A stretch of 64,000 bases of DNA from Amycolatopsis sp. EV170708-02-1 (GTDB taxonomy: Bacteria > Actinomycetota > Actinomycetes > Mycobacteriales > Pseudonocardiaceae): the NCBI RefSeq assembly GCF_022479115.1, contig NZ_CP092497.1, positions 1-64,000 of the forward strand, in the 5' to 3' direction. The translations under genes were made by a program, and so were the position numbers. This document shows, piece after piece, positions 7,558 through 17,202 of this stretch. Each line of letters starts with the position of its first letter. Position 1 is the stretch's first letter. A model generated the notes under the pieces. It did not search any database. It had not been told where the DNA came from and saw nothing but the letters and a program-made list of their open reading frames with translations.

Positions 7558-8757
7558 TTGTACGACTTCTACATCTACGCCACGGCCGCGAGCCTCGTCT
7601 TCGGCACCGTGTTCTTCCCCGCCACCGGCGACCGGCTGACCGGCGTCGCGGCGGCCTTCGCGACGTACGCCGTCGGGTTCTTCGCGCGGCCGCTCGGCGG
7701 CATCGTGTTCGGGCACGTCGGTGACCGGGTCGGCCGCAAGACCGCGCTCGTGGTCACGCTGACCATGATGGGCGTGGCGACCTTCCTGGTCGGCTGCCTG
7801 CCCGGCTACGACCAGATCGGCACGTGGGCGCCCGTCCTGCTCGTGGTGCTCAGGTTCGTCCAGGGGCTCGCCGTCGGCGGCGAGTGGGGCGGCGCCGTGC
7901 TGATGGCCGTCGAGCACGCGCCGGCGGACAAGAAGACCTTCTACGGTGCCTTCGCGCAGGCGGGAAACCCGGCGGGCGCGTTGCTGGCCACCGGTCTGTT
8001 CAGCCTGCTGAGCATCGGCGGCACCGAATGGCTCGCCACCTGGGGCTGGCGGATCCCCTTCTTCGCGTCCGTGCTGCTCATCGGCGTCGGCCTCGTCGTG
8101 CGGCTGAAGGTCGAGGAGTCACCGGTCTTCGAGGAGACCGCCGAAGAGACCGGCGTGCCGATCCTCTACGCCGTCCGCACGAACTGGAAGCCGATCCTGC
8201 TGGGCATCTGCGTGCTGCCGGTCGCGGTCGGCGGCTACTACCTCGTCACCACCTTCGCGACGGCGTACGCGACCGATCCGGCTGTCGGTGTCTCCGAATC
8301 GCTGGTGCTCAACGCGCTCACCATCGCGGCCTTCGTGGAACTGGCCGTGAGCTTCGGCGCGGCCTGGCTCGGCGACCGTTTCGGCCGGGTGCGGGTGGTC
8401 GTGATCGGTCTCGTCGGGGTGGCCGTGCTCGCGGCCCCGCAGTTCCTGGTGCTGTCGACCAAGAACGCGGTGCTGATCATCGCGGCGTTCGTGGCGATGC
8501 GCCTGGCGATGACGGCGACCTACAGCCCGATCGCCGCCATCCTGTCGCAGATGTTCCGGCCGCGGGCACGCTACACCAGCATCTCGCTGTCGTACCAGCT
8601 CGCGGGCGCGCTGTTCGGCGGCCTCTCGCCGTTGGTGTCGACGCTGCTGTTCCAGGCGACCGGCAGCATCTGGCCGGCGATCGGCCTGCTGATCGGGATG
8701 TGCGTGCTGAGCATCGCCTGTGTGCTGGCCGCTCCGCAGCACACCGACGAGGTCTAG
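7558..8757 (+). pseudogene. MFS (metabolite:H+ symporter type) transporter, 5' end missing
   Basis: The reading frame enters directly at LYDFYIYATAASLVF, which in this family is preceded by ~20-30 residues ending in an EW motif before YDF. The rest is intact, ~399 aa with about twelve hydrophobic segments. It includes the signature loop GHVGDRVGRKTALV (~residues 50-63) and a second DRFGR loop mid-protein. The only usable start is TTG at 7558 with no ribosome binding site, so the gene has probably lost its start to the AICE junction lying just upstream (7.4-7.55 kb). The substrate would be a carboxylate or similar, judging from the adjacent catabolic genes. The stop overlaps that of the convergent aldehyde dehydrogenase. 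Confidence 0.8.
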
Positions 8758-10328
8758 CGGATACGCAAGCGCCGCATGAGTTTCAGCCCCGACAGCATCC
8801 CGTCGACGTACTTCTCGTAGGTCTGGCCGCCGCGGGGACCCATGACCTGCTTCTTGAGCACCGCGACGTTCTTGACGTCGGTGTACTTGAGCAGGCCCTG
8901 GTCCCCGTGGCGGGCGCCGACGCCGGAGTTCTTGACTCCGCCGGACGGCGTCCCCTTCGAGGCGTACGCGGTGGCCAGGATGTCGTTGATGTTGACATTG
9001 CCGGACTCGATCCGCGCGGCCACGGCGCGGGCGGCGCCGACGTCACCACCCCAGACCGAGGCGTTGAGGCCGTACTCGGTGTCGTTGGCGAGCGCGACGG
9101 CTTCGTCGACCGTGCGGTACTTGTGGAGTGCGACAACGGGTCCGAAGGTTTCCGTCACGCCGCAGAGCATGTCCTTCGTGACGCCTTCGAGGATCGTCGG
9201 CTCGAAGAACGCCGGGCCGAGGTCGGGCCGGGGCTTTCCTCCACAAAGGACGGTCGCGCCCTTCGCGACGGCGTCGTCGACATGCGACTTGACCCGGCTC
9301 ATGTGGTCGACGGAGACGAGCGAGCCCATGTCCGGCCCGAAGTCGTAGGCGGCACGGACGTCGAGGGCCTCGGTCTTGGCCACGTACGCGGTCTTGAACT
9401 CCTCGTAGCGGGACTCCGGCAGGTAGATCCGCTCGATGTGCATGCAGATCTGCCCGGTGTTGCCGAAAGCACCGAAGATCGCGCCCTGCACGGTCTCGTC
9501 CAGATCGGCGTCTTCCAGCACGATCATCGGGTTCTTGCCGCCGAGTTCGAGGCAGCAGCCGATGAGGTTGCGGCCCGCCTGTTCGCCGATCACCCGGCCG
9601 GTCGCGGTGGAACCGGTGAACATCACGTAGTTCGCCTGGCCGATGAGCGTGGGTCCGACGTCCGGGCCCTCGCCGCACACCACCTGGAACAGCCCCTTCG
9701 GCAGCCCTGCCTGCTCCAGCAGTTCGACGCCGTAAAGCGGGGAGAGCGCGGTCTTGTTGTCGGGCTTGAGCACCACCGCGTTGCCGGCCATCAGCGCCGG
9801 GACGGCGTCGGAAATGCCGGTGGCGAACGGGAAGTTCCACGGCGCGATGATCCCGACCACGCCCTTGGGCTGCCTGATCTCGGTGGACGTCGTCAGGAAT
9901 GGGACCGGTCCCCCGCGTTTCACCGGCGCCAGCAGTTTGGCCGCCCGCGTGAGGTAGTGGCTCATCACCATCGCCGGATCGCAGGTCTCCTCGATCGCCA
10001 TCCGGCGGTTCTTGCCGCTCTCGACCTGGATGAGATCGGTGACGGCCGGCGCGTTGTCGACGAAGAGCGTGTGCGCCCGTTTGAACACCTCCAGCCGCTG
10101 CTTGAGCGGCGTGGCGGCCCACTTCTCCTGCGCGGCGCGCGCCGTGGTGAACGCCTGCTCGATGTCGGCGGGAGTCGACTGGGGCAGCTCGACGAGCACC
10201 TCGCTGGTGTAGACCTCGGTGAGTTTCCAGGTCGCGCCGGACGAGCCCGGCACACGGGCGACGAGCCGCCGGAGGAACGCGTCGGTCACCGACGCCGGAC
10301 GGGTGAGCGCGAGCGGTGTGACGGTCAT
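8754..10328 (-). CDS. NAD(P)+-dependent aldehyde dehydrogenase
   Basis: A 524-aa enzyme of the ALDH superfamily, oxidising an aldehyde to its acid. Visible motifs are APWNFPFATG (~residue 164), the nucleotide loop FTGSTATGR, the general base segment LELGGKNPM (~270) and the catalytic cysteine in NTGQICMHIERIY (~305). It most resembles the succinate-semialdehyde/benzaldehyde branch. The ATG at 10328 follows the GMC oxidoreductase stop by 13 bases, so alcohol and aldehyde oxidation are probably co-expressed. The exact substrate is unknown. Confidence 0.9.
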   Translation of the reverse strand: MTVTPLALTRPASVTDAFLRRLVARVPGSSGATWKLTEVYTSEVLVELPQSTPADIEQAFTTARAAQEKWAATPLKQRLEVFKRAHTLFVDNAPAVTDLIQVESGKNRRMAIEETCDPAMVMSHYLTRAAKLLAPVKRGGPVPFLTTSTEIRQPKGVVGIIAPWNFPFATGISDAVPALMAGNAVVLKPDNKTALSPLYGVELLEQAGLPKGLFQVVCGEGPDVGPTLIGQANYVMFTGSTATGRVIGEQAGRNLIGCCLELGGKNPMIVLEDADLDETVQGAIFGAFGNTGQICMHIERIYLPESRYEEFKTAYVAKTEALDVRAAYDFGPDMGSLVSVDHMSRVKSHVDDAVAKGATVLCGGKPRPDLGPAFFEPTILEGVTKDMLCGVTETFGPVVALHKYRTVDEAVALANDTEYGLNASVWGGDVGAARAVAARIESGNVNINDILATAYASKGTPSGGVKNSGVGARHGDQGLLKYTDVKNVAVLKKQVMGPRGGQTYEKYVDGMLSGLKLMRRLRIR

Positions 10329-10341
10329 GGCCCTCTTTCCG

Positions 10342-11970
10342 TCAGTTGTCCGAAAGGACGAGCTGCGCGCCCATCTCGCCGATCATGATGGCGGGCGCGT
10401 TGGTGTTGCCACCGGTGATCGACGGCATGATCGAGGCGTCGCAGACCCGCAGGCCCTCGACACCGCGGACCTTGAGGTCGGGAGTCACGACCGCGAGTTC
10501 GTCCACGCCCATCCGGCAGGTGCCGACGCCGTGGTAGACCGAGGTCGCGCGGTTCAGGATCGCGTCGCGCAGTTCCTGTCCCCGCAGTGCTTCGCCCGGG
10601 TGCAGTTCCTCCTTGATCGAACCGTTGAACGCCTTCGACGCGAAGATCTCGCGGACCATTTCCGAGCCCTCGCCGAGCACCTCGAGATCGGCCGGATCGG
10701 ACAGGTACTGGAAGTCGATGAGCGGCGCCGCCGTGGGATCGGCCGAAGCGAGACGAAGCGTGCCGCGGCTCCTCGGGTAGATCAGCGTGGTGAGCACGGT
10801 GAGCGCGGGCCGTTTGTCGACGTCGTGCCGGATGGGCGCGTCCTGGTTCGGCGTCACGTACGCCCACGGCAGGAGATGCAGCTGGAGATCCGGGACTTCG
10901 GCGGCCTGGGAGGTCTTGAGGAAGGCGACCGCCTCGAAGACCGAGTTCGCCAGGAACGTCGTGCCGGGCCGCATCAGTTCGCTGACGAGGCCGCGCGCGA
11001 AGTACGGCGGCGTGCCCCGGTTCTTGCTCGACGACGCGCGGAAGGTCAGCGCGTGGAACATGTGATCGTGCAGGTTGTCGCCGACCGGCAGATCCGCGAC
11101 GACGTCGATGCCGTGCTCCTTCAGATGCTCGGCGTGGCCGACGCCGGACAGCATCAGCAGCTGCGCGGATCCGACAAAGCCCGCCGAGAGGATGACCTCC
11201 TTGCCCGCGCGCAGGATGCGCTGTCCCCCGTTCGCGTCGACGACCTCGACGCCGACGGCACGGCCGTTCTCGATGACCACCTTCTTCGCCAGCACCCCGG
11301 ACTGGACCTGCAGGGTGGCGGGCGCGAGATGGTGGATATAGCCGCGCGAGGCGCTGTAGCGCAGGCCGTCGGCGGCGTTCTGCTGCATCCGGCTGACGCC
11401 CTCTTGGGACTCCGCGTTGTAGTCGTCGAGGATGTCGCAGCCGATCGCGTCGGCGGTCGCCTGGAGGAACTGGAGCGTGCCCTCCTGCGGGGTCTTGTTG
11501 CGGGTGACGCGGATCGGGCCGCCCGCGCCGCGGAAGTCGTTCTCGCCGTCCTCGAAGTCCTCCATCCGCTTGTACGCGGCGTTGACACTGTCGGCGTCCC
11601 AGCCCTTGTTGCCCTCGGCGGCCCAGGAGTCGAAGTTGGCGCGGTTGCCGCGGACGTAGACCATCCCGTTGATGGAACTGGAGCCGCCGACCACCTTGCC
11701 GCGCGGCACCGGCATCCGGCGATCGAGAACGTGTTTCTGCGGCACCGAGTAGTAGCCCCAGTCGAACGGCTTCTTGAGCTGGGGCACCGCGTGCATCGGG
11801 CCGACCAGCCCCGGCTTCTTGACGAGCATCTTCTCGTCCGTCTTGCCCGCTTCGAGCACGATCACGCTGGCCCCGGCCTCCGCCAGCCTGCCGGCGATCG
11901 CGGCGCCCGAGCTGCCCGATCCGACGACCACGTAGTCGGCCTCGTCGCCGCGCGCAGCCCTGTTCGCCAT
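10342..11970 (-). CDS. GMC-family FAD oxidoreductase (choline dehydrogenase-like)
   Basis: A 542-aa flavoenzyme oxidising a primary alcohol. The N-terminal Rossmann motif is VVVGSGSSGAAIAGRL (~15-30), the GMC signature 1 region GKVVGGSSSINGMVY (~90), and the C-terminal active-site His and Asn lie in YHGVGTCRMG and GGNTNAPA. I chose the ATG at 11970 (MANRAARGDEADY) because GAGGAGCGG lies eight bases before it and upstream residues look non-coding. The following gene is the aldehyde dehydrogenase, giving an alcohol-to-acid module. Confidence 0.9.
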   Translation of the reverse strand: MANRAARGDEADYVVVGSGSSGAAIAGRLAEAGASVIVLEAGKTDEKMLVKKPGLVGPMHAVPQLKKPFDWGYYSVPQKHVLDRRMPVPRGKVVGGSSSINGMVYVRGNRANFDSWAAEGNKGWDADSVNAAYKRMEDFEDGENDFRGAGGPIRVTRNKTPQEGTLQFLQATADAIGCDILDDYNAESQEGVSRMQQNAADGLRYSASRGYIHHLAPATLQVQSGVLAKKVVIENGRAVGVEVVDANGGQRILRAGKEVILSAGFVGSAQLLMLSGVGHAEHLKEHGIDVVADLPVGDNLHDHMFHALTFRASSSKNRGTPPYFARGLVSELMRPGTTFLANSVFEAVAFLKTSQAAEVPDLQLHLLPWAYVTPNQDAPIRHDVDKRPALTVLTTLIYPRSRGTLRLASADPTAAPLIDFQYLSDPADLEVLGEGSEMVREIFASKAFNGSIKEELHPGEALRGQELRDAILNRATSVYHGVGTCRMGVDELAVVTPDLKVRGVEGLRVCDASIMPSITGGNTNAPAIMIGEMGAQLVLSDN

Positions 11971-12087
11971 GTCCGCTCCTCGGTCAGCCCACCGTGCAGA
12001 ACTGTAACCTGTTCTAGTTCTGTCACCGTATAGCGAGACCGGCCGGTTCCGCAACGGGCGCTCGCTCCCCGGCCGGTCTCCGAGGCC

Positions 12088-12927
12088 TCAGCGCAGCGGT
12101 TCGAGCGCCTTCGCCAGCGGCTCCAGCACGGCGGGGGTGTGCGGCGGCGGAAGGTAGATGATCGCCAGGTCGAGCCCCGCTTCACCGAGTGCTTCGGCCT
12201 CCGCGGCGACCTTCGCGTAGTCGCCGTCCGTGCCGAGGCGCACGTGCGAGGACAAGGTGATCTCCTTCGGATCCCGGCCGATGTCCGCGCAGTGCCGGTG
12301 CAGCACCTCGCGCTTGTGCGCGAACTCCTCCGGCGTGCCGCCGACGAAGTTCCAGTGCTGGGCGTATTTCGCGGTCGTGCGCAGGGTCCGCTTCTCGCCG
12401 CTGCCACCGATGCAGATCGGCGGATGCGGTTTCTGCACGCCCTTGGGTTCACAGCGGGCGTCGGTCAGCTGGTAGTGCTCGCCCTGGAAGCTCGTGGTCT
12501 CCTGGGTCAGCAGGCCGACGAGGACCTCGCAGGCCTCTTCGAACCGGTCACTGCGCTCCTTGATGGTGCCCAGTTCCATGCCGTACGCGCCGGATTCCTC
12601 TTCGTTCCAGCCCGCGCCGACGCCGATCTCCAGCCGTCCGCCGGAAACGATGTCCAGTGTCGCGGCCATGTTCGCGAGGAGCGCGGGGTGACGGTAATGG
12701 ATCCCGCTGACCAGCGTGCCCAGCCGGAGCCGTTTCGTGGCCTGCGCGAGCGCCGTGAGCGTCACCCACCCTTCCAGGCACGGACCGGTCGAATCCGAGA
12801 AAATGGGGTAGAAGTGATCGAAGGTCCAGCCCGATTCGAAGAGTTCGATCTCGTCGGCGGCCTGCCAGACGGCGAGCATGTCGGACCAGACGGTGTCCTG
12901 CGGCGAAGTCTTGATGGCGAATCGCAT
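12088..12927 (-). CDS. Luciferase-like (F420-dependent type) oxidoreductase
   Basis: A 279-aa TIM-barrel flavin/F420 enzyme. Typical family blocks are visible: LRLGTLVSGIHYRHPALLANMA as barrel strands 3-4, SGGRLEIGVGAGWNEEE and the C-terminal HPPICIGGSGEKRTLR segment binding the cofactor phosphate. The cofactor is more likely F420 than FMN because of the actinobacterial context and the GAGWNEEE motif, but this is not decisive. It lies in the same-strand catabolic block with 45- and 117-base gaps on either side. Substrate unknown. Confidence 0.85.
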   Translation of the reverse strand: MRFAIKTSPQDTVWSDMLAVWQAADEIELFESGWTFDHFYPIFSDSTGPCLEGWVTLTALAQATKRLRLGTLVSGIHYRHPALLANMAATLDIVSGGRLEIGVGAGWNEEESGAYGMELGTIKERSDRFEEACEVLVGLLTQETTSFQGEHYQLTDARCEPKGVQKPHPPICIGGSGEKRTLRTTAKYAQHWNFVGGTPEEFAHKREVLHRHCADIGRDPKEITLSSHVRLGTDGDYAKVAAEAEALGEAGLDLAIIYLPPPHTPAVLEPLAKALEPLR

Positions 12928-12972
12928 GATCTCGAGCGTAAACCTGGAGTTCCTCCAGTCGCTCGCGGAAAT

Positions 12973-14139
12973 TCAGCGGGCGATGCCACGGCGAAGGTAG
13001 TCGTCGGCGTCCACTCCGGACTCGACGAGCAACGCGCGCGTGTGCTCCCCCAATGCCGGGACGTCGCCCATGCACGCCTCGAAATCGTCGAAGGTCACCG
13101 GCGGCAGCAGCGCGTCGACCCGGGCGAATTCAGTGCCGACCTTGCGCCACCGATCGCGCGCCCGCAGCTGGGGATGATCGGCGACCTGGCCGACGTCCTT
13201 CAGCTGGGCGGCGGGAACCCCGGCCGCGGCGAGCCGTTCGTCGAGCTCGCCGTTGGTCCACAGTGATGTCCTGGCGGCGACAGCGGCATCGCACTCCTCG
13301 CGGTGGGCCACCCGCCGCACGTTCGTGGTGAAGCGTGGGTCGTCGGCGAGTTCGGGCGCGTCGAGGACGTCGGTGACGAGGGTGCGCCAGCCGGTGTCGT
13401 TCTGGACGCCGATGAGCATCTGGCCGTCGCGCGTGGGGAAGGCGTCGTACGGCGCGATCGAACTGTGGCTCAGCCCCATCCGCTCGGGCTCGGTGCCGGC
13501 GTACATCCGGGTGTTGAGCGCGTACCCCATCCATTCGACGGTGGCTTCCAGCATCGACACCTCGATCGTCGCGCCTTCGCCGGTCCGCCACCGGCGTAGC
13601 AACGCCGCCAGCACCGCCTGCGCGCAGTACATGCCCGACGCGATGTCGGCGGTCGGGATCCCGGTCTTCGCCGGCGCGTCCGGGGTGCCGGTGATCGCGA
13701 TGAGCCCTGCCTCGGCCTGGATCAGCATGTCGTAGGCCTTGCGTCGTTCCATCGGCCCGCCCGCGCCGAAGCCGGACAGATTCACCACGACGAGCTCGGG
13801 ATGCTCCGCCCGCAGATCGCCGAAACCGAGCCGTTCCGCCGCGCCGGGCGCGAGGTTCTGCACGAACACGTCGGCCTTCGCGACCAGCCGCCGGACGACG
13901 TCGCGGCCCTCGTCGGTCTTGAGGTCGACGGCGAGCGATTCCTTGCCGCGGTTGAGCCACACGAAATGCGCGCCGCTGCCGTGCACGGCGTGGTCGTAGG
14001 CGCGGGCGAAATCCCCGCCGTCGACGCGTTCGACCTTGATCACCCGCGCGCCGAGGTCGGCGAGGTTGCGCGTGGCCAGCGGTGCGGCGACGGCCTGTTC
14101 GACGGCGACGACGGTGACCCCGTCGAGTGGCCGCGTCAT
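12973..14139 (-). CDS. CaiB/BaiF family (type III) CoA-transferase
   Basis: A 388-aa enzyme that moves CoA between a CoA thioester and a free acid. Family marks include the start (MTRPLDGVTVVAVEQAVAAP), RNLADLGARVIKVE (~27) and the region around DVFVQNLAPGAAERLG. The catalytic Asp probably lies in SLAVDLKTDEGRD or DMLIQAEAG; I cannot fix it without an alignment. The ATG overlaps the stop of the acyl-CoA dehydrogenase, so the two are co-translated. A role in activating an acid for beta-oxidation-like breakdown is inferred. Confidence 0.88.
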   Translation of the reverse strand: MTRPLDGVTVVAVEQAVAAPLATRNLADLGARVIKVERVDGGDFARAYDHAVHGSGAHFVWLNRGKESLAVDLKTDEGRDVVRRLVAKADVFVQNLAPGAAERLGFGDLRAEHPELVVVNLSGFGAGGPMERRKAYDMLIQAEAGLIAITGTPDAPAKTGIPTADIASGMYCAQAVLAALLRRWRTGEGATIEVSMLEATVEWMGYALNTRMYAGTEPERMGLSHSSIAPYDAFPTRDGQMLIGVQNDTGWRTLVTDVLDAPELADDPRFTTNVRRVAHREECDAAVAARTSLWTNGELDERLAAAGVPAAQLKDVGQVADHPQLRARDRWRKVGTEFARVDALLPPVTFDDFEACMGDVPALGEHTRALLVESGVDADDYLRRGIAR

Positions 14140-15302
14140 GCTTTCTTCTTCTCGGCCCGCACCAGCCCGCCGCCGATGATCAACCGCTGGATCTCGCTCG
14201 TGCCCTCGTACAGCCGCATCAGCCGGACATCGCGGTAGATCCGTTCGACCGCGACCTCGCGCAGGTAGCCGCTCCCACCGTGGACCTGCACCGCGAGGTC
14301 CGCGGCCTTGCCCGCCATCTCGGTGCAGAACAGCTTCGCCGCCGACGGCGCGATCCGCCGGTCCTCCCCCGTCACGTACGCCCGCGCCGCCTCACGGGCG
14401 AGCGCGCGACCGGCGAGCACACCGGTCTGCTGATCGGCCAGCATCGCTTGCACCAGCTGGAAATCCCCGATCGGCGTGCCGCCCTGGGTCGCCGTCGCGG
14501 CGTACGCGACCGACTCGTCCAGCGCCCGCTGCGCCGTTCCGACGGCGAGGCCCGCCATGTGGATCCGGCCGCGCGCCAACGACGTCATCGCCGCCTTGTA
14601 CCCGACGTCGCCGTCCCCGCCGACCAACGCCTCGGGTCCGACGCGGACCTGCGAGAACGTCACGTCCGCAGTCCGGGAACCCTCCTGCCCCATCTTCGCG
14701 TCCTTCGCCCCGACCGTGATGCCTGGCGCGTCGGCGGGCACCAGGAACACCGCGATGCCGGTGTCGATGCGCGCGAAGACCACGAACAACCCGGCCTCGG
14801 TGGCGTTGGTGATGAACTGCTTCCCGCCGTCGATCACCCAGCCGTCACCGTCCGGCTTCGCGCTGGTCCGCAATCCGGCCGGATTCGATCCCGCGCCGGG
14901 TTCGGTCAGCGCGAACGACGCGACGACCTCACCTGACGCGATCCCCGGCAACCATCGGGCCTGTTGTTCCTGGGTGCCGAACCCGACCAGCACCTGCCCG
15001 GCGATCCCGTTGTTCGTGCCGAACATCGACCGCAACGCCAGCGACGTGTACCCCAGCGCCATCGCGACCTCGACGTCCTGCACCAGATCGAGGCCGAGCC
15101 CGCCCCACTCCTGGGGGATCGCGTAACCGAACAGCCCCATCTCCGCGGCCTGCGCCCGCAGATCGGCCGGAATGGCGTCCGTGTTCATGATCTCCAGCTC
15201 ACGGGGCATCACCCGGGTGCGCACGAAATCCTTGATCTGGCCGAGAACGTCCGCGAACACGTCGTCGGGGACGTCGGGGTTGCCGGTGTACATGCCCCTC
15301 AC
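14136..15302 (-). CDS. Acyl-CoA dehydrogenase
   Basis: A 388-aa flavoenzyme making an alpha,beta double bond in an acyl-CoA. FAD- and substrate-binding segments are typical: FALTEPGAGSNPAGLRT (~residue 148), GGKQFITNATEAGLFVV (~178) and the C-terminal QVHGGSGYLREVAVERIYRD and LYEGTSEIQRL blocks. The catalytic Glu is expected in LYEGTSEIQ. An alternative ATG is at 15293. It is the first gene of the leftward block and shares an ATGA overlap with the CoA-transferase. Confidence 0.92.
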   Translation of the reverse strand: MRGMYTGNPDVPDDVFADVLGQIKDFVRTRVMPRELEIMNTDAIPADLRAQAAEMGLFGYAIPQEWGGLGLDLVQDVEVAMALGYTSLALRSMFGTNNGIAGQVLVGFGTQEQQARWLPGIASGEVVASFALTEPGAGSNPAGLRTSAKPDGDGWVIDGGKQFITNATEAGLFVVFARIDTGIAVFLVPADAPGITVGAKDAKMGQEGSRTADVTFSQVRVGPEALVGGDGDVGYKAAMTSLARGRIHMAGLAVGTAQRALDESVAYAATATQGGTPIGDFQLVQAMLADQQTGVLAGRALAREAARAYVTGEDRRIAPSAAKLFCTEMAGKAADLAVQVHGGSGYLREVAVERIYRDVRLMRLYEGTSEIQRLIIGGGLVRAEKKKA

Positions 15303-15422
15303 TATCGATCACCGTCCGGACTTCGGTCCACTCCCCAGAGTGGATCTGGCCGCGAGACCTACCGGAGATGTTGATCACCGTCCTAACGTCGAAGGGCCCG
15401 TTTTCCGGAAAGGACACCTTTC

Positions 15423-15767
15423 ATGCGCACACGTACCGCTTTCCTCGCCGTCGCCAGTGCCGTCGCCCTGTGCTTCACGATCCCCGCGGTGGCCTCCGCG
15501 GCCGAAGGCGAATTCACCTACCGCTACTACGACGAAGACGAAGAGATCCAGATCGGCGTCCTGGTGGATCCGCCCAGCGGCGAATGTATCGAGCTCCCCG
15601 AAATAGCCGACTGGGACGTCGACGCGTTCCGCCCGCGCAACGACACCGACTCGACCGCGGTGGTGTTCCTGGACGACGATTGCGCGAGCGACTCCTACTT
15701 CTCGCTCCGCCCCAACGGCGGCCGGGGCTCGGACAGACTTCTCCTGCGCTCGGTCATCTTCAGTTAG
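15423..15767 (+). CDS. Small secreted protein
   Basis: A 114-aa protein with a clear Sec signal peptide (residues 1-26, ending ASA) and an acidic mature part rich in Asp/Glu and Tyr. Two cysteines (in SGECIEL and DDDCASD) could form a disulfide. AAAGGACACC precedes the ATG at suitable distance. No enzyme motif is visible; function unknown. It stands alone between the divergent acyl-CoA dehydrogenase and a secreted hydrolase. Confidence 0.8.
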   Translation: MRTRTAFLAVASAVALCFTIPAVASAAEGEFTYRYYDEDEEIQIGVLVDPPSGECIELPEIADWDVDAFRPRNDTDSTAVVFLDDDCASDSYFSLRPNGGRGSDRLLLRSVIFS

Positions 15768-15819
15768 GCCAAGCGGATCTCGACACCGCACCCCGCGCGG
15801 CGAAGGATGAGTCGCGGGG

Positions 15820-17202
15820 GTGGTCGTCGTGGCACGACGCGGACTTGTCTTCCTGGCCCTGCTCACGATCTTCCTGGGGCTGCTGGTGCCCCGCGCCTCG
15901 GCCGCCGGCCCGGCCGGCAGGTACGAGGGCGAACTCGAAGGCGCACGCTATCTGGTGCTGGTGCCGGAAAACTGGAACGGCACCCTCGTGCTGTGGAGCC
16001 ACGGGATGTACTCCCTGGCCTATCCGGAGCCGGATCGGATCGCGCTGACCTCACAGCCCGCGACCGAGTCCTTCCTGCTGGAGCAGGGTTACGCGCTGGC
16101 CGCGTCCCAGTACCGGACCGTGCGCGGCTGGTCGATCGAGGAGGCGCTGACCGACCAGACCCGCTTGCACGACTGGTTCACCCGCACGATCGGCCCGCCG
16201 CGACGCACCGTCGCGGCGGGCGAATCGGTGGGCGCCATCACCGCGACCCTGCTCGCCGAGAGGAACCCGCGCCGGTTCGACGGCCTGATGACCTTCTGCG
16301 GCAACCTCGCCGGCGGGGCCGCGCACTGGAACTCGTCACTCGATCTCGGGTACGCGCTGAACACCCTGCTCGACGCGCGGCTCCAGCTGGTGCGGATCAC
16401 CGATCCCGCCACGAACGTGAGCAGATTCGTCGACGTCGTGCAGGCCGCCACCGCGAACCCGGAAGGCCGGGCCCGGCTCGCCCTGGCGAACGCCCTGGCC
16501 GAGATCCCCGGGTGGTTCGACGCCACCCAACCCAGGCCCTCGGATGTCGCCGATCAGGTTTTCTGGCAGGGCGTATGGGATCGCTTCTACCGCGCCGGCG
16601 CGTTCGGCGTCGACAGGGTCGCGCTGGAACAGCGGGCGGGCGGCAACCCGAGCTGGAACGTGGGCGTCGACTACCGGCGGATCCTGGCGAAGTCCGGCGA
16701 GCGATCGCTGGTGGAACGGGCCTACGCGGAGGCCGGCCTCGATCTCGGCACCGATCTCGACAAGCTGGCGGAAGCTCCGCGAATCACTCCCGACGCGGCC
16801 GCCGTCGGCTATCTGGCCAGGTTCGGGTTGCCGCTGGGTCGGACGCGGGTCCCGGTGCTGACCATGCACACCGTCGCGGACGGCACCGCGCCCGCGGCGC
16901 ACGAACGCGCCTACGCCGAACGAGTGGGGCCGGACGGCGATCTCCGTCAGCTGTTCGTGAACCGCGCGGGTCACTGTGTGTTCACCGCGTCCGAGGAGAT
17001 CACCGCCCTGCGCGCCCTGGAACGGCGGCTGGACCGCGCAGAGTGGCCGTCGACCCGCCCTGCCACGCTCAACGCCGAAGCGGGCACGCTCGCCCCGGAG
17101 TACCAGACGATCTTCGACAGCGTCCGCGAAACCCGGGTGACGACCACGCCGGCGTTCGTGCGGCATTCGCCTCCCCCGTATCCGAGGGCACTGCCGTTCT
17201 AG
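15820..17202 (+). CDS. Secreted alpha/beta-hydrolase-fold protein
   Basis: A 460-aa protein from the GTG at 15820, with a signal peptide (residues ~8-29, ending ASAA). The mature part starts with the strand YLVLVPENWNGTLVLWSHGM, a usual hydrolase oxyanion region. The nucleophile elbow is GESVGAI (~residue 128). An Asp in MHTVADGTAP and a His in NRAGHCVF (~385) complete a Ser-Asp-His triad. The substrate is unknown; esterase/lipase or peptidase activity on an extracellular compound is possible. Its stop overlaps the stop of the convergent protease-like gene. Confidence 0.82.
   Translation: MVVVARRGLVFLALLTIFLGLLVPRASAAGPAGRYEGELEGARYLVLVPENWNGTLVLWSHGMYSLAYPEPDRIALTSQPATESFLLEQGYALAASQYRTVRGWSIEEALTDQTRLHDWFTRTIGPPRRTVAAGESVGAITATLLAERNPRRFDGLMTFCGNLAGGAAHWNSSLDLGYALNTLLDARLQLVRITDPATNVSRFVDVVQAATANPEGRARLALANALAEIPGWFDATQPRPSDVADQVFWQGVWDRFYRAGAFGVDRVALEQRAGGNPSWNVGVDYRRILAKSGERSLVERAYAEAGLDLGTDLDKLAEAPRITPDAAAVGYLARFGLPLGRTRVPVLTMHTVADGTAPAAHERAYAERVGPDGDLRQLFVNRAGHCVFTASEEITALRALERRLDRAEWPSTRPATLNAEAGTLAPEYQTIFDSVRETRVTTTPAFVRHSPPPYPRALPF

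Noticed and set aside
7824..12033. Very long plus-strand open frames (up to 854 codons) opposite the aldehyde dehydrogenase and GMC genes
   Set aside because: Arg/Ala/Asp-rich antisense shadows created by high GC third positions; no motif, and the minus-strand genes are clear families.
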